Assembly: GCA_016471375.1 (NCBI GenBank)
Contig: WGLZ01000001.1
Coordinates: 22,897 to 86,896, forward strand
DNA: 64,000 nucleotides
Direction: 5' to 3'
DNA from: Cyanobacteria bacterium RI_101
GTDB lineage: Bacteria; Cyanobacteriota; Cyanobacteriia; Cyanobacteriales; Microcystaceae
Part shown: positions 8,745 to 20,618 of the stretch, piece after piece
How the letters are laid out: every line of letters starts with the position of its first letter
Numbering within the stretch: the first letter of the stretch is position 1
Notes under the pieces: generated by a model
Told to the model about the DNA's origin: nothing
Database searches by the model: none
What the model saw: only the letters and a program-made list of their open reading frames with translations
Program-made: the position numbers and the translations under genes

Positions 8745-9986
8745 TTAGCGAAACTGGGAAAAGTAAAAGAAGAGGCTTTGCCCTAAGCCAATGATTAAGC
8801 CCAGAACGCCGCCGAGGTTGACAATGGCTTGAAGCTCGCTTTTGACAATGGCTTCCACGGCGGTTTCTAAGTCTTCCGCCGGGGTTTCGGTGATGCGGTT
8901 GACAATCACCTGATCGATGGAAAGAATAGGGATAATGGTTTTGATTACTTTCTCTAATTCCGCCTCCAAATGCCGCTCTAGAATCAGCGCCAACTCTTCG
9001 CTAATTAAGCCCAAAGATCCCATCAGCGCCGAGGAGGATTGGAGACGATTAACAATGATCTGAGCTAGATTATCCCAGTCGATAGAATCTCCTAAATTTT
9101 GTAGCAACGGCTCGCCGCTTTCCCGGATGTAACTACGAACCGCGTCGCCGGTGGTTTTGCGCAACTGCCGCACGGTGGAAAGGGGTAAATTTTGCAAAGA
9201 CAGGGTATGGAACCAGTCCCGTAGGCGCCCGCGAATTTCGAGGGATAGAAGAAGTTCCTTGAGACGGGTATTGGCCGCGTCCTTTTCTTCCAGACAAAAA
9301 ATCTTTAGGCGCTGGAGGGCGTTGCGGACGCCGAATAAATTAGCCACCACCCAATAGGTGCCGCTGGTTTTTTCCCGAAAGCCTTCGTCGATGACTTGAA
9401 TATTGCGCTCCGTCAGGAAATCAATCAGCGCCAGCCGGATGACGTCCGGGGGAATAACGCTTTCTAGGAGCCAGTCGGTTAACTGCCGAGCCTGGAGTTC
9501 AGAAAGGCGAAACTCCAGTAAAATTTGGTCAAAAATGCGGTTAATCTGAGCGTCTAAAAAATCTTCTCGCCGGGAGAGCGCCTTTAATAAACGAGGCAGA
9601 GATTCGCTAAAGAGATCCCGGAGAATATTGGCTAAAATCTTGGCGGTTTTTTGGGATTTATCCTGACGCACCTGGGCCAGGGCCAGGGTTAATAACCACC
9701 GTAGAGCCGCCTCCACCCGCTCTTTTTGGAGTAGTTTTTGGGCTAACCGTTGCAGTTCCGCCGGGGTCAGGAGAGACCCCATAATGGTGTCCGCCACCCG
9801 TTGGGCTAGACGTTTTTGATTGCGGGGAATTAACCCCGGCGTCAGGGGTAGTTGATAAGCGCCGAGAAAGCGGGGCTGGTAAGGCCGAAAGAGCATCTTA
9901 ATGGCGATATCATTGGTGAAATAGCCAATAACGCCCCCCGCGATGGGCGGTAGGATTAACTGCAAAAGTTGCTGGGATTGCCACAT
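8745..9986 (-). CDS. DUF445 (YheB-like) membrane protein
   Basis: 413 residues. The N-terminal membrane segment carries the DUF445 signature ([23 protein letters not shown], then [15 protein letters not shown]). A long helical, mainly cytosolic middle follows, and a second membrane segment closes the protein ([19 protein letters not shown]). The family is widespread and uncharacterised. It is transcribed after menG with a 9-base gap, suggesting an operon. No catalytic residues are recognisable. Confidence 0.85.
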   Translation of the reverse strand: MWQSQQLLQLILPPIAGGVIGYFTNDIAIKMLFRPYQPRFLGAYQLPLTPGLIPRNQKRLAQRVADTIMGSLLTPAELQRLAQKLLQKERVEAALRWLLTLALAQVRQDKSQKTAKILANILRDLFSESLPRLLKALSRREDFLDAQINRIFDQILLEFRLSELQARQLTDWLLESVIPPDVIRLALIDFLTERNIQVIDEGFREKTSGTYWVVANLFGVRNALQRLKIFCLEEKDAANTRLKELLLSLEIRGRLRDWFHTLSLQNLPLSTVRQLRKTTGDAVRSYIRESGEPLLQNLGDSIDWDNLAQIIVNRLQSSSALMGSLGLISEELALILERHLEAELEKVIKTIIPILSIDQVIVNRITETPAEDLETAVEAIVKSELQAIVNLGGVLGLIIGLGQSLFFYFSQFR

Positions 9987-9995
9987 AGACTCGCC

Positions 9996-10727
9996 CTATT
10001 TTCGCGCCACCAAAACGCCCATTAAGCCCCCGGCGATTTCATAGTGAACCGCCTGGGAAAATCCGGCTTGCCGGGCTAATTTGACTTGTTCCGACCCCAG
10101 GGGAAAACGGTCTAAACTGGGTTGGATATAGGCGTAGTCGGCGCTGACTTGAAAGGCTTGAGCCAGGGGAACCACAACCTGAGCGAGGTACCAGCGTTGA
10201 AACTCGGCGATCCACCCTGGAGACGGCCGGTTAAAATCTAAAATCGCCACTTTTCCCCCCTCTTTTAAAACCCGTCTTAATTCCTGAAGCGCCTGGGGAA
10301 TAGCCAACACATTCCGCAGTCCATAGCCCATGGTAGCACAGTCGAATGTGTCCGCCGGGAAGGGCAGAGCTAGGGCGTCCCCCTCTAGCCATTCAATCCG
10401 ACTCAGCGCCGGATCTGCCTTGACCCGCTCCGCGGCGATGGCCAGCAATTCTGGGCAGAAGTCTAAACCGACGACCCGACCCTGACCGGAGCGGAGAACC
10501 CGTTTGCCCAAGCGCCGACTTAAATCCCCACTGCCGCAACAGACGTCTAGCGCAGTATCCCCAAGGGCGGCGCCGCTCCAACGGACAGTCATTTCTTTCC
10601 AAATCTGGTGCTGTCCCAGACTGAGCCAAAAATTAAACTCGTCGTAAACCGGGGCGATACGGGCAAAAAGGGACTGGATTTCCGGCGCTGAGGACATAGA
10701 GCGGGGCCTGGGAGCTTTTGCTATCAT
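9996..10727 (-). CDS. menG: Demethylphylloquinone/demethylmenaquinone methyltransferase (UbiE/MenG family)
   Basis: 243 residues, a class I SAM-dependent methyltransferase. Motif I is ALDVCCGSGDLSRRL. Family blocks IAPVYDEFNFWLSLGQHQIWK, the DCATMGYGLRNV region and the LKEGGKVAILDFNRP motif are all present. In cyanobacteria this enzyme methylates 2-phytyl-1,4-naphthoquinone, the last or near-last step of phylloquinone (photosystem I cofactor) synthesis. The ATG at 10727 follows GGAGGG very closely; an internal ATG at 10697 (MSSAPEIQ) is an alternative start. Confidence 0.9.
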   Translation of the reverse strand: MIAKAPRPRSMSSAPEIQSLFARIAPVYDEFNFWLSLGQHQIWKEMTVRWSGAALGDTALDVCCGSGDLSRRLGKRVLRSGQGRVVGLDFCPELLAIAAERVKADPALSRIEWLEGDALALPFPADTFDCATMGYGLRNVLAIPQALQELRRVLKEGGKVAILDFNRPSPGWIAEFQRWYLAQVVVPLAQAFQVSADYAYIQPSLDRFPLGSEQVKLARQAGFSQAVHYEIAGGLMGVLVARK

Positions 10728-10776
10728 ACCCTCCTTGACCCTACCCCCCTCCCTTAATTCCTAATCCTCACCCCCC

Positions 10777-13700
10777 ATGACCCAATTCTTTATCGACCGG
10801 GGCGGCACCTTCACCGATATCGCGGCGCTGGTGGCAGATCCGCAATTACTTGCCCAATGCGCCCAGAATAGTCGGTTTACCGTCTTTCCCCTCCCCGACG
10901 GCTCCGGGATGGTTTTGCACAAACTGCTGTCGGAAAATCCAGAACGCTACCCCGACGCGGCGCTACAGGGCATTCGGGATATTTTGGGGTTAGACGGCGC
11001 CGCCCCCATTCCCCCGGAACAGGTGACGGCCGTTAAGATGGGCACAACCCTAGGGACAAACGCCTTACTGGAGCGGAAGGGAGCGCCGACGGTTCTGGTG
11101 GTCACCCAGGGGTTTGGGGACGCTTGGCTCATCGGCTATCAGAATCGCCCGGAGTTATTCGCCCTCCAGATTCAAAAACCGGCGCCGCTCTACGGGCAAA
11201 TACTAGAAGCGACGGAACGGATCGACGCCCAGGGGGAAGTTTTACAAGCCCTCGACGAAGGGCAAGTTCGCCAAGAGTTACAACGGGCCTACGACCGGGG
11301 TTACCGCTCTTGCGCCGTGGCCCTACTCCACAGCTACCGCTATCCCCGCCACGAGGAACGGATCGGGGAGATCGCCCAGAGTATCGGCTTTGAGCAGGTT
11401 TCCCTCTCCAGCGAAGTTAGCCCCTTAATCAAATACCTCTACCGGGGGGACACCGCCCTGGCGGACGCCTACCTTTCGCCCCTACTGAAGGACTATTTAC
11501 GGGAAATTCGGCGCCAACTGCCGGGGGTTCCGGTGGGGGTGATGCAGTCCCACGGGGGACTCGTGGCCGCGGAGCGATTTCGGGGGCGGGATAGTCTCTT
11601 TTCCGGGCCGGCGGGGGGCTTGGTGGCCGCGGTGAAAACCGCCCAAAGCGCCGGTTTCCAGAAATTAATCACCTTTGATATGGGGGGCACCTCCACCGAC
11701 GCGGCCCACTTCGACGGCGAGTACGAGCGGCGCTGGGAGACGGAAATCGCCGGGGCGCGCCTACGGGCGCCGAGTTTAGCCATTGAGACCGTGGCCGCGG
11801 GGGGCGGCTCGATTTTACGCTTTGAAGGCGGGCGCTACCAGGTGGGGCCGGAGTCCGCCGGCGCTAATCCGGGCCCCGCTTGTTACCGTCGGGGCGGCCC
11901 TTTGACGGTGACGGACGCCAATCTGCTGGTGGGTAAATTACAGGCGGCCTACTTCCCCTCCATTTTTGGCCCCCAGGGGAATTTACCCCTAGACGGCGCC
12001 GTTGTTCGAGAGAAATTCCAAGGGTTAGCCGGGGAGATCGCCCAAGAGACCGGCGTCAGCGTCTCCCCGGAAGCCGCGGCGGAGGGCTTTTTGAGCGTTG
12101 CCCTGGAAAATATGGCCAACGCCATTAAAAAAATTAGCCTGCAACGGGGTTACGATTTGGCGGACTATACCCTCTCCTGCTTCGGCGGCGCCGGGGGTCA
12201 GGCGGTCTGCGCCTTGGCGGAGCGCCTAGGCATAGGGCGGGTTTTTCTCCATCCCTACCACGGCGTCCTTTCCGCCTACGGCATGGGGCTGGCGGAGGCC
12301 CGGCTCCTGGCGGCTCAAACGCTAGATCTACCCCTAACGGCGGGGCTCTTAGAAACGCTCCCCCAAAACTTTGAAGATCTACGGCGCCGACAGTTGCCCC
12401 AGGCGGAGGAGGGTTTCTGGAAGCGCCGACTGGAACTGCGCTACCCCGGCGCCGACACGACCTTGGGTTTAGACTTCGACCCCGATTTAGCGGCGCTCCG
12501 GCGCCGGTTTGAAGGGGAGCACCGCCGACAGTTTGGCTTTAGCCAACCGGAGCTGGATCTCCAGATCGCCGCCATCAGTCTGGAATGGATCGAGGAACTG
12601 CCGACGCCGCCGGAGCCAGTGTTTATTCCAGATCTTCAGGGAGGAGAGTCTTTAGCCCCTGTGGAACTTTACACCCAGGGGCAATGGCGCCCAGCGCCGG
12701 TTTACCGCTGGCAGGCGCTCCGACCGGAACAACTCGTGATCGGGCCGGCGCTGATTTTAGAGGGAACAGGAACTATCGTTTTAGAACCCGGTTGGCAGGC
12801 TCGGTTAGGGGAGGAGAAAGACGGGCTGAAGCCCTGTTATTTAATCCTAGAAAAAACCGGCTCGACGGGGGGAGGGAATTTGACTCCCCTTCTCCCTCCT
12901 TCGGCTACGCTCAGGGAACGGGAGAAGGGGCTGGGTGATACCCTGAGCGCAGTCGAAGGGGATGAGGGCAACAGATCAACTGACAAATTCGAGATACACC
13001 CGTCAGCTTTACCGACAACTGCGACCCCGACGACAGTCGATCCGGCTCGATTGGAAATCTTTAACAACCGGTTCCAATTTATCGCCGAGGAAATGGGCAT
13101 TGTTCTCCAAAAAACCGCCGCTTCGGTGAATATCAAAGAGCGCCTGGATTTTTCCTGCGCTATCTTCGACGCCCAAGGGGATCTAGTGGCCAACGCGCCC
13201 CATATTCCCGTTCACCTCGGCGCTATGGGGGAGAGCGTTAAAGCCCTAATGCGGGACAAAAGCGCCGAACTGCGGCCCGGCGACAGTTACCTTTCTAATA
13301 ATCCCTACAACGGCGGCTCCCACCTGCCGGATGTAACGGTGATGACGCCGCTCTTTAACCCGGAAGGAACGGAAATTCTCTTTTATCTCGCCTCTCGGGG
13401 TCACCAGGCGGATTTGGGGGGCGTCACCCCCGGCTCCATGCCCGCCGATAGCCGGGAGATTGGGGAAGAGGGGATTTTATTCGATAACGAGTTACTCCTA
13501 CGAGACGGCGTTTTTCGGGAACAGGAGATTTTAAGCCGCCTCCGCTCGGGGCCTCATCCGGCCCGCAACCCCCGACAGAATCTAGCGGATTTTCAGGCCC
13601 AGTTGGCCGCCAACCAACGGGGATCTCAGGGTCTCGACGCGATGGTCGCTCAGTACGGTTTAGCCCAGGTTCAGTTCTATATGAGTCGCGTCCAGGACAA

Positions 13701-14571
13701 CGCCGAAGAAGCCGTCCGCCGGGTGATCTCTCGGTTAATCCCAAGGCGCTGGCAAACGGAGTTGGATAACGGCGTCCGGCTCTGTGTGGACATCGAAATC
13801 GACCGCCAGCGCCGGTCTGCGGTCTTAGATTTTACCGGCTCTTCCCCCCAGGGAGACCATAATTTCAACGCGCCGAGGGCGGTGGTTCAAGCCGTCGTCC
13901 TCTACGTCTTCCGCACCCTCGTTTCCCGGCCCGTTCCCCTCAACGCGGGTTGCCTCAAACCCCTGCGCTTAATCATTCCCCCCGGTTCCGTCCTCGATCC
14001 CCAATACCCGGCGGCGGTGGCGGCGGGCAATGTGGAAACGGCCCAGGCGCTGGCGGACTGTCTCTACGGCGCCCTAGGTTGTTTAGCCGCCAGTCAGGGC
14101 ACCATGAATAATTTAACCTTTGGTAATACAGATTTTCAATACTATGAAACCATCTGCGGCGGGAGCGGCGCCGGCCCGACCTTCCCCGGCGCCGACGCCG
14201 CGCAAACCCACATGACTAACTCTCGCCTGACAGACCCGGAGATTTTGGAAAGTCGTTTTCCTGTCCTGCTGGAGCGCTTCGCCCTCCGCCCCGGTAGCGG
14301 CGGCGCCGGTCGTTTTTCGGGGGGTAACGGGGTCGAGCGCCAATTCCTATTCCGTCAACCGGTCGCGGCGTCTATTCTTTCCCAACGGCGCCGGACAGCG
14401 CCCTGGGGACTAGCCGGGGGCGAGGCGGGACAACCGGGGGAAAATTGGCTCATTCGGGCCGACGGTCGGGAAATTCCCCTCCCCGCCTGCATTAGCTTCT
14501 CCCTCGGCGCCGGGGAGCGATTATTGATTAAAACGCCGGGAGGCGGCGGCTTTGGCGAAGAACCGCGGTAG
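10777..14571 (+). CDS. HyuA-HyuB fusion, 5-oxoprolinase (ATP-hydrolysing) type
   Basis: A 1264-residue fusion. The N-terminal half is HyuA-like with the ATPase-fold motifs [11 protein letters not shown] (start) and [13 protein letters not shown] (about residue 305). The C-terminal half, from about residue 750, is HyuB-like ([40 protein letters not shown] end). Such single-chain fusions open 5-oxo-L-proline to glutamate with ATP in the glutathione salvage cycle; hydantoin substrates cannot be excluded. The linker at residues ~703-732 is encoded by a dispersed repeat also present outside genes at 51381-51442, so it is a secondary in-frame expansion. Both halves look intact. It diverges from menG. 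Confidence 0.88.
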   Translation: MTQFFIDRGGTFTDIAALVADPQLLAQCAQNSRFTVFPLPDGSGMVLHKLLSENPERYPDAALQGIRDILGLDGAAPIPPEQVTAVKMGTTLGTNALLERKGAPTVLVVTQGFGDAWLIGYQNRPELFALQIQKPAPLYGQILEATERIDAQGEVLQALDEGQVRQELQRAYDRGYRSCAVALLHSYRYPRHEERIGEIAQSIGFEQVSLSSEVSPLIKYLYRGDTALADAYLSPLLKDYLREIRRQLPGVPVGVMQSHGGLVAAERFRGRDSLFSGPAGGLVAAVKTAQSAGFQKLITFDMGGTSTDAAHFDGEYERRWETEIAGARLRAPSLAIETVAAGGGSILRFEGGRYQVGPESAGANPGPACYRRGGPLTVTDANLLVGKLQAAYFPSIFGPQGNLPLDGAVVREKFQGLAGEIAQETGVSVSPEAAAEGFLSVALENMANAIKKISLQRGYDLADYTLSCFGGAGGQAVCALAERLGIGRVFLHPYHGVLSAYGMGLAEARLLAAQTLDLPLTAGLLETLPQNFEDLRRRQLPQAEEGFWKRRLELRYPGADTTLGLDFDPDLAALRRRFEGEHRRQFGFSQPELDLQIAAISLEWIEELPTPPEPVFIPDLQGGESLAPVELYTQGQWRPAPVYRWQALRPEQLVIGPALILEGTGTIVLEPGWQARLGEEKDGLKPCYLILEKTGSTGGGNLTPLLPPSATLREREKGLGDTLSAVEGDEGNRSTDKFEIHPSALPTTATPTTVDPARLEIFNNRFQFIAEEMGIVLQKTAASVNIKERLDFSCAIFDAQGDLVANAPHIPVHLGAMGESVKALMRDKSAELRPGDSYLSNNPYNGGSHLPDVTVMTPLFNPEGTEILFYLASRGHQADLGGVTPGSMPADSREIGEEGILFDNELLLRDGVFREQEILSRLRSGPHPARNPRQNLADFQAQLAANQRGSQGLDAMVAQYGLAQVQFYMSRVQDNAEEAVRRVISRLIPRRWQTELDNGVRLCVDIEIDRQRRSAVLDFTGSSPQGDHNFNAPRAVVQAVVLYVFRTLVSRPVPLNAGCLKPLRLIIPPGSVLDPQYPAAVAAGNVETAQALADCLYGALGCLAASQGTMNNLTFGNTDFQYYETICGGSGAGPTFPGADAAQTHMTNSRLTDPEILESRFPVLLERFALRPGSGGAGRFSGGNGVERQFLFRQPVAASILSQRRRTAPWGLAGGEAGQPGENWLIRADGREIPLPACISFSLGAGERLLIKTPGGGGFGEEPR
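12884..12971. repeat. Dispersed repeat (62-bp core) inside the hyuA-hyuB ORF
   Basis: Bases 12910-12971 are identical over 62 bases to the reverse complement of 51381-51442. The flank 12884-12909 is similar to the adjoining part of that copy (CTCCCTCCTT plus a variable GGC segment). The copy is in frame and encodes about 30 linker residues between the HyuA and HyuB halves. It has internal inverted words (CCTGAGCGCAGTCGAAGG against CTTCGGCTACGCTCAGG). Confidence 0.9.
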
Positions 14572-14592
14572 ACATGGGGGTAGGAAAAGCGT

Positions 14593-15096
14593 TTAACCCC
14601 CGTGGAGTTTCCGCAACCAAAAAGCGCCGGGGGGCAGGTAGCGAAAGGCCCGGGGGGACGCCAGCGCCGTGGGAAACCAAAATAACAGCAGGGTATCCAG
14701 GAAAATGAAAGGAGGAAACCAGTAAAGCGGTTCGAGACTCAGGTCGGGATTAAACCAACCGTTGAACCAAGAGAGGGACACGAAGAGAAGCAGTCCTCCC
14801 GCGAAGAAGAGAATGGCGATGAGCCACCACCAGAGGCCGTTGCGCAAAACATCCCGAGCTTTGATAAAACGGGCGCTCAGACCGCGGACAATCCAGACGA
14901 GGCTGAGGGTAACGCCCGTGATGTAGAGAATCCAGGTCATCGGCCAAAGAATCTGCTCCAACCACAGGTCAATTTCCCGCCCCGTCATGGTCAGGGGCAA
15001 AACCGGCTCGCTGAAGAGGTAAATTTGCCCGACAAACATAAGCAGGGTTCCTAGGGCAAAACTGACGGCTAGGGCGATTAATTCGGGGATCTTCAT
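14593..15096 (-). CDS. Hypothetical four-helix membrane protein
   Basis: A 167-residue protein I do not recognise. Four hydrophobic segments are evident at about residues 5-30, 52-72, 88-112 and 122-145, separated by short charged loops. The last loop is aromatic (LEPLYWFPPF). No signal peptide or enzyme motif is seen. It converges on the HyuA-HyuB gene and diverges from the nitrilase-family gene. Conserved-hypothetical in cyanobacteria seems likely. Confidence 0.65.
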   Translation of the reverse strand: MKIPELIALAVSFALGTLLMFVGQIYLFSEPVLPLTMTGREIDLWLEQILWPMTWILYITGVTLSLVWIVRGLSARFIKARDVLRNGLWWWLIAILFFAGGLLLFVSLSWFNGWFNPDLSLEPLYWFPPFIFLDTLLLFWFPTALASPRAFRYLPPGAFWLRKLHGG

Positions 15097-15239
15097 GGCA
15101 AGCTAGAGCGTCTTGGCGGCGATCCGACATCAAGACTATAGCAGTATTTCAGTAAACCCCGTTAGGAGCGCCGGGAGAAGATAAAACCGGCCCTTCCCCC
15201 GATAAAATAGAAGACCGTGCCGATCTTGACCCCATCCCA

Positions 15240-16055
15240 ATGAAACCCTACCTCGTCGCCGCTCTCCAGATGACCAGTCAACCCGACCTGGAGCGCAACT
15301 TGCTTCAGGCCGAAGAGTTGATTGAACTGGCCGCGCGGCGGGGCGCCGATTTGGTGGGATTGCCTGAGAATTTCGCCTTTCTCGGGCCGGAAGCCGATAA
15401 GGTCGCCCAGGCGGAAGCCATTGCCGCCCAGACGGAGAAGTTCATTCAAACCATGGCTCGGCGCTATCAAGTGAGTCTTCTGGCCGGAGGCTTTCCCGTG
15501 CCGGCGCCGGAGGAAGCGGGAAAAGCTTACAATACAGCCGTCTTGGTCGCGCCGACGGGGGAAGAGCTAAGCCGTTACTACAAAGTCCATCTTTTTGACG
15601 TCAATGTCCCGGACGGCAACACCTATTGCGAATCCAACACGGTGAAATCCGGCGCCGCCTATCCGCCTGTTTATCGCTCCGAAGAGTTTGGCAATCTCGG
15701 TCTCTCTATCTGTTACGACGTCCGCTTCCCGGAATTGTACCGCCATCTTTCCGCCCAGGGCGCCGAAGTGCTGTTTATCCCCGCGGCGTTTACCGCCTTT
15801 ACCGGCAAAGATCATTGGCAAGTTCTTCTCCAAGCCCGAGCCATTGAAAACACCTGCTATGTGGTGGCCCCCGCCCAAACTGGCCGCCACTACCAGCGCC
15901 GCTATACCCATGGCCACGCCTTAATCATCGACCCCTGGGGCATGATTTTAGCGGACGCGGGGGAGGAGCCTGGCATGGCGCTGGCGGAAATTAACCCGGG
16001 GCGCTTGAAACAAGTGCGACAACAGATGCCCTCCCTGAATCATCGAGTGTTTTAA
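15240..16055 (+). CDS. Nitrilase-superfamily amidase (Nit1/Nit2-like)
   Basis: 271 residues with the Glu-Lys-Cys triad of carbon-nitrogen hydrolases: Glu in LVGLPENFAF (about residue 42), Lys in SRYYKVHLFDV (about 112) and Cys in LSICYDVRFPELYR (about 155). The sequence closely follows the NIT1/NIT2 branch, whose members hydrolyse deaminated glutathione or omega-amidated ketoacids as metabolite repair. A neighbouring 5-oxoprolinase-type gene would fit a glutathione-related setting, but that is only proximity. The exact substrate is unproven. Confidence 0.88.
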   Translation: MKPYLVAALQMTSQPDLERNLLQAEELIELAARRGADLVGLPENFAFLGPEADKVAQAEAIAAQTEKFIQTMARRYQVSLLAGGFPVPAPEEAGKAYNTAVLVAPTGEELSRYYKVHLFDVNVPDGNTYCESNTVKSGAAYPPVYRSEEFGNLGLSICYDVRFPELYRHLSAQGAEVLFIPAAFTAFTGKDHWQVLLQARAIENTCYVVAPAQTGRHYQRRYTHGHALIIDPWGMILADAGEEPGMALAEINPGRLKQVRQQMPSLNHRVF

Positions 16056-16064
16056 GCCGCCGTC

Positions 16065-16652
16065 TTACGGGGTTAACCAGCCAAACACTTCCCCTAAGGT
16101 TAAGTCGATGGCTTGGGCAAAACTCGGCGCCGGTAATTTGGAGGAGGGATCGTCAAAGATTTCGGGCGATTGTCCGGGTTGATAAACAAAGATAGATTGT
16201 TCCTTCGGATCAATGAGCCAGCCCATTTCCGCGCCATTATTAAGGCAAAATAAAATATTTTTAATCACCTTTGTTTGACTTTGGTCGGGAGACAAAATTT
16301 CAATCGTCCAGTTTGGCGCCAGGTAAAAATTATCGGCAATTTCTCCATTCTGGTCGCGAGGAATATTTTCCCAGGTAAAAATCGCAATATCGGGAACAAT
16401 GGAGCGCCCCTCAAACGTACAGCGCAACTCTGTAAAGGCCCAAGCAATCCTTGCTCGTTTTAACGCCCCGTTAATGATCAGGGACAACTCGGTTTGCAAG
16501 GCGCTATGTTTTCCTTTGGGCATGGGCTTGATCGTGATCTGTCCATCACCATATTCCTGTGGCGGCTTCTCTTCCGGGAGCGCTAAAAATTCAGCCAGGG
16601 TCAGGGTTTGAGGTTTTATGGGTACCATTGGCGTAGCGTCTTGATCGGCCAT
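16065..16652 (-). CDS. Uma2 family putative endonuclease (DUF820)
   Basis: 195 residues with the Uma2 (DUF820) pattern: a LTLAEFLALPE start, EYGDGQITIKPMPKGKHSALQ, IVPDIAIF, then an APNWTIEILSPDQSQTKV core containing the PD-(D/E)XK-like acidic residues, and GAEMGWLIDPKEQSIFVYQPG. The family is massively expanded in cyanobacteria, and its nuclease role is predicted rather than shown. It converges on the amidase gene. A second, diverged copy of the family lies at 29349-29942. Confidence 0.88.
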   Translation of the reverse strand: MADQDATPMVPIKPQTLTLAEFLALPEEKPPQEYGDGQITIKPMPKGKHSALQTELSLIINGALKRARIAWAFTELRCTFEGRSIVPDIAIFTWENIPRDQNGEIADNFYLAPNWTIEILSPDQSQTKVIKNILFCLNNGAEMGWLIDPKEQSIFVYQPGQSPEIFDDPSSKLPAPSFAQAIDLTLGEVFGWLTP

Positions 16653-16730
16653 TACTCGCTGTCTCTCCCTATCTTAACCCTAACTTGCCGCTATCAGACG
16701 CGTCATTTCTATCTCAAAGAAATCATCCCA

Positions 16731-17198
16731 TCATAAACAGGCCGCAACAGACGCTCGATAGGTTTGACCAATGGCGGGCAAGCCATTCACAAAAATATTG
16801 ACCAAAAAGGGATTGTCTTCAGGTCGCGGCGCCGCTTCAATCTTCAAGGGCTGATTAGGTTCTAAACGCTGGCTATTTTGGTTAAAAAACTCTTCATTGG
16901 TTTGGTCGCTATACTTGAGAAACATCCTGATATCAAAAGATCCTCCATCCTCGGAAACGATAGTCGCGACAAATTTTTTGAATTTCCTCCCTCCGGGAAC
17001 CGCCCAATCCGTATTCCAATTATTCCGCTTAATTTTAATGCCAAAGGGCGCGGGAATAGTGGGGCCGGAAACGGTTTTCGTCACCTCGCTTCCTTCGCCG
17101 CCCAGGAGAGACAGGGGCGCGCAAGTTTCCGCTTGGGTTGGCAGTTGAACCGTCAATAAAAGAGCGGACATTCCCCAAAAGACGCGAGAATTAACCAT
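16731..17198 (-). CDS. Small secreted hypothetical protein
   Basis: A 155-residue protein with a clear signal peptide (MVNSRVFWGMSALLLTVQLPTQAE, cleavage expected near TQAE). The remainder looks like a small beta-rich periplasmic or extracellular domain with two Cys (CAPL near the mature start and ACL at the C-terminus) that could pair. I do not recognise the family. It stands alone between the Uma2 gene and carB, and diverges from carB. Confidence 0.65.
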   Translation of the reverse strand: MVNSRVFWGMSALLLTVQLPTQAETCAPLSLLGGEGSEVTKTVSGPTIPAPFGIKIKRNNWNTDWAVPGGRKFKKFVATIVSEDGGSFDIRMFLKYSDQTNEEFFNQNSQRLEPNQPLKIEAAPRPEDNPFLVNIFVNGLPAIGQTYRASVAACL

Positions 17199-17372
17199 AA
17201 AACTTAATCTGAACTCAAAAAAGATTTAGACGGGCCGATTGTAGCGCGCCCTTCCTCCCAGATCCGGCGCCGGAAAAGTCAGTAAACCTGGATATGGAAT
17301 CCAGGAGCCAGCGCCGCTAGAGCCGATAGAATGGGGGGCAATCAACCAGCAGTCATCTCCTAGGGATTGTCT

Positions 17373-20300
17373 ATGCCACGCCGTACCGACCTCAACAAGA
17401 TTCTTATCCTCGGCGCCGGGCCCATTGTCATCGGCCAGGCCTGCGAATTCGACTATTCCGGCACCCAGGCCTGTAAGGCGCTGAAGGAAGAGGGTTACGA
17501 GGTGGTCTTGATTAACTCCAATCCGGCGTCCATTATGACGGACCCAGAGTTGGCCCACCGCACCTATATCGAGCCGCTTCTGCCGGAGATTGTGGAGAAG
17601 GTCATCGCCAAGGAGCGCCCCGACGCCCTGTTGCCCACTATGGGGGGCCAGACGGCGCTGAATTTGGCGGTGAAGTTAGCGAAATCGGGGGTGTTGGAAA
17701 AATACGGCGTGGAGTTGATCGGCGCTAAGCTCGAAGCCATTGAAATGGGGGAAGACCGGGAACTGTTTAAGGAGGCGATGGGACGCATCGGCGTGCCGGT
17801 CTGTCCTTCCGGGGTGGTCAATAATATGGAGGAAGCGAGAACCATCGCCGCCGAGATTGGCTCCTACCCGTTGATTATTCGTCCCGCCTTTACCCTGGGG
17901 GGCACCGGGGGCGGCATCGCCTACAACCAGGAAGAGTACGAAGAGATGGCGGCCTACGGCTTGGAACAGTCGCCGGTGAGTCAAATTCTGGTGGAAAAAT
18001 CCCTCTTGGGTTGGAAGGAATACGAACTGGAGGTGATGCGAGATCTGGCGGACAATGTGGTCATTATTTGCTCTATTGAAAACTTTGACCCCATGGGCGT
18101 GCACACGGGCGACTCCATCACCGTAGCGCCGGCCCAGACCTTAACCGATAAAGAATACCAGCGCCTACGGGACTATTCCAAGGCCATTATTCGGGAAATC
18201 GGGGTGGAGACGGGGGGATCGAATATCCAGTTTTCCGTTAACCCCGCCAATGGGGACGTGATTGTCATTGAAATGAACCCCCGGGTCTCCCGCTCCTCGG
18301 CGCTGGCGTCTAAGGCCACCGGTTTTCCCATCGCTAAATTCGCCGCTAAGTTAGCCGTGGGCTATACCCTCAACGAAATCGCCAACGATATTACCCAAAA
18401 GACCCCGGCCTCCTTTGAACCCACCATCGACTATGTGGTGACCAAAATTCCCCGCTTCGCCTTTGAAAAATTCCCCGGCTCGGAGCCAATTCTCACCACC
18501 CAGATGAAATCCGTCGGGGAAGCCATGGCCATTGGTCGCACCTTCCAGGAATCCTTCCAAAAGGCGCTCCGCTCCTTGGAAACCGGTCGGGCCGGCTTTG
18601 GTTGCGATAAAAATGAGACCCTGCCCACCATTCCCCAAATTCGCTCCCAGTTACGGACGCCTAACCCGGAGCGGGTTTTCGCCATTTACCAAGCCTTTAA
18701 ACTGGGGCTGACGGCGGAGGAAATTCACGAACTCACCGCCATTGATCTGTGGTTTTTGGATAAACTCCAGGAATTGGTAGAGACGGAAAAATTCCTGAAA
18801 CAGCGCCGCTTGCCAGATTTAACGGCGGATCAGCTGTGGGAGATTAAGCGCCAGGGCTTTAGCGACCGCCAAATCGCCTTTGCGATGAAAACGGAAGAAT
18901 TAACAGTCAGGAAATACCGTCAATCCCTGGGGGTGATTCCGGTTTATAAAGTGGTGGACACCTGCGCCGCCGAATTTGAAGCCTTTACCCCCTACTACTA
19001 TTCCGCCTACGAGCGGGAAGAAACGGAAATCCTGCCCTGTGATAAACCCAAGGTGGTGATTTTGGGGGGCGGCCCCAACCGGATTGGCCAAGGGATTGAA
19101 TTTGACTATTGCTGTTGCCACGCCGCCTTTTCCCTCAGCGACGCCGGTTACGAGACCATCATGGTCAACTCCAACCCGGAGACGGTTTCCACGGACTACG
19201 ACACCAGCGACCGTCTCTACTTTGAACCCCTGACCCAGGAGGATGTGTTAAACATTCTCGAAGCGGAAAATCCCGCCGGGGTCATCGTCCAGTTTGGCGG
19301 TCAAACCCCCTTAAAACTAGCGGTTCCCTTACAAAACTATTTAAACAGCGCCGATTGTCCCGTCCAAACGAAAATCTGGGGCACCTCCCCCGACGCCATC
19401 GACACCGCCGAAGACCGGGAGCGCTTTGAGCAGATTCTCCATACCCTGGGGATTAACCAACCGCCTAACGGGATCGCCCGCAGTTATGAGGAATCTCGGG
19501 TGGTGGCCAACCGCATTAGCTACCCCGTAGTCGTGCGGCCTTCCTATGTATTGGGCGGTCGGGCTATGGAAATCGTTTATTCCGACGAAGAATTGGAGCG
19601 CTACATGACCTACGCCGTCCAAATTGAGCCGGATCATCCGATTTTGATCGATAAGTTCCTGGAAAACGCCATCGAAGTGGACGTGGATTCCCTCACGGAT
19701 AGCACAGGCAAGGTCGTCATTGGCGGCATCATGGAGCACATCGAAGAAGCGGGCATCCACTCCGGCGACTCCGCCTGTTCCCTCCCCTACACCAGTCTTT
19801 CGGAACCGGTTCTAGCCACGATTCGCCGGTGGACGGAGCAGTTAGCCCAGGCGCTGAAGGTGGTGGGTTTGATGAATATTCAGTACGCCGTCCAAGGGGA
19901 GCAGGTCTATATCCTCGAAGCCAATCCCCGGGCCTCCCGCACGGTTCCCTACGTGTCCAAGGCCACCGGCGTTCCTTTGGCGAAAATCGCCTCCCTGGTC
20001 ATGTCCGGCAAGACTTTAGAGGAGTTGGGCGTGACGGAGGAATTTATTCCCAAACATGTGGCCGTGAAAGAAGCCGTCCTACCCTTCGCCAAGTTCCCCG
20101 GCGCCGACACCCTCCTGGGGCCGGAAATGCGCTCCACCGGCGAGGTAATGGGGATTGATAGCGATTTCGGCAAGGCCTTCGCCAAGGCGGAACTAGCCGC
20201 CAGCGTCGATTTAGCGACCTCCGGCACGGTCTTTATTTCCATGAACGACCGCACCAAGGAAGCCGCCGTCCCTGTCGTGCGGGATCTCATCGATCTGGGC

Positions 20301-20618
20301 TTTAAAATCGTCGCCACCAGCGGCACCCAAAAGGTTCTCAAGGACAACGGCGTCGAGGGGGTAGAAGTCGTCCTCAAACTCCACGAAGGCCGTCCCCACG
20401 TTTTGGACTGGATCAAAAATAACTGGATTCAGTTTATTATCAACACCCCCAGCGGCGAAGAATCCCAAATCGACGGCCGCACCATCCGTCGGGCGGCGCT
20501 GGATTACAAACTGCCGATTATTACCACCATCGCCGGCGCTAAAGCCACCGTGGCGGCGCTCCGCAGTTTACAGTCCCATCCTCTGGAGGTGAAGGCGCTT
20601 CAGGATTATTTGGGTTAG
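17373..20618 (+). CDS. carB: Carbamoyl-phosphate synthase large subunit
   Basis: About 1081 residues, full length. Two tandem ATP-grasp halves are visible: the first begins [22 protein letters not shown], the second [23 protein letters not shown]-grasp blocks lie at [14 protein letters not shown] and [15 protein letters not shown]-terminal MGS-like allosteric domain begins near [15 protein letters not shown]. With CarA it makes carbamoyl phosphate for arginine and pyrimidines. The ATG at 17373 follows TAGGGA; an in-frame TTG at 17367 is less likely. carA is not adjacent, as is common in cyanobacteria. Confidence 0.97.
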   Translation: MPRRTDLNKILILGAGPIVIGQACEFDYSGTQACKALKEEGYEVVLINSNPASIMTDPELAHRTYIEPLLPEIVEKVIAKERPDALLPTMGGQTALNLAVKLAKSGVLEKYGVELIGAKLEAIEMGEDRELFKEAMGRIGVPVCPSGVVNNMEEARTIAAEIGSYPLIIRPAFTLGGTGGGIAYNQEEYEEMAAYGLEQSPVSQILVEKSLLGWKEYELEVMRDLADNVVIICSIENFDPMGVHTGDSITVAPAQTLTDKEYQRLRDYSKAIIREIGVETGGSNIQFSVNPANGDVIVIEMNPRVSRSSALASKATGFPIAKFAAKLAVGYTLNEIANDITQKTPASFEPTIDYVVTKIPRFAFEKFPGSEPILTTQMKSVGEAMAIGRTFQESFQKALRSLETGRAGFGCDKNETLPTIPQIRSQLRTPNPERVFAIYQAFKLGLTAEEIHELTAIDLWFLDKLQELVETEKFLKQRRLPDLTADQLWEIKRQGFSDRQIAFAMKTEELTVRKYRQSLGVIPVYKVVDTCAAEFEAFTPYYYSAYEREETEILPCDKPKVVILGGGPNRIGQGIEFDYCCCHAAFSLSDAGYETIMVNSNPETVSTDYDTSDRLYFEPLTQEDVLNILEAENPAGVIVQFGGQTPLKLAVPLQNYLNSADCPVQTKIWGTSPDAIDTAEDRERFEQILHTLGINQPPNGIARSYEESRVVANRISYPVVVRPSYVLGGRAMEIVYSDEELERYMTYAVQIEPDHPILIDKFLENAIEVDVDSLTDSTGKVVIGGIMEHIEEAGIHSGDSACSLPYTSLSEPVLATIRRWTEQLAQALKVVGLMNIQYAVQGEQVYILEANPRASRTVPYVSKATGVPLAKIASLVMSGKTLEELGVTEEFIPKHVAVKEAVLPFAKFPGADTLLGPEMRSTGEVMGIDSDFGKAFAKAELAASVDLATSGTVFISMNDRTKEAAVPVVRDLIDLGFKIVATSGTQKVLKDNGVEGVEVVLKLHEGRPHVLDWIKNNWIQFIINTPSGEESQIDGRTIRRAALDYKLPIITTIAGAKATVAALRSLQSHPLEVKALQDYLG

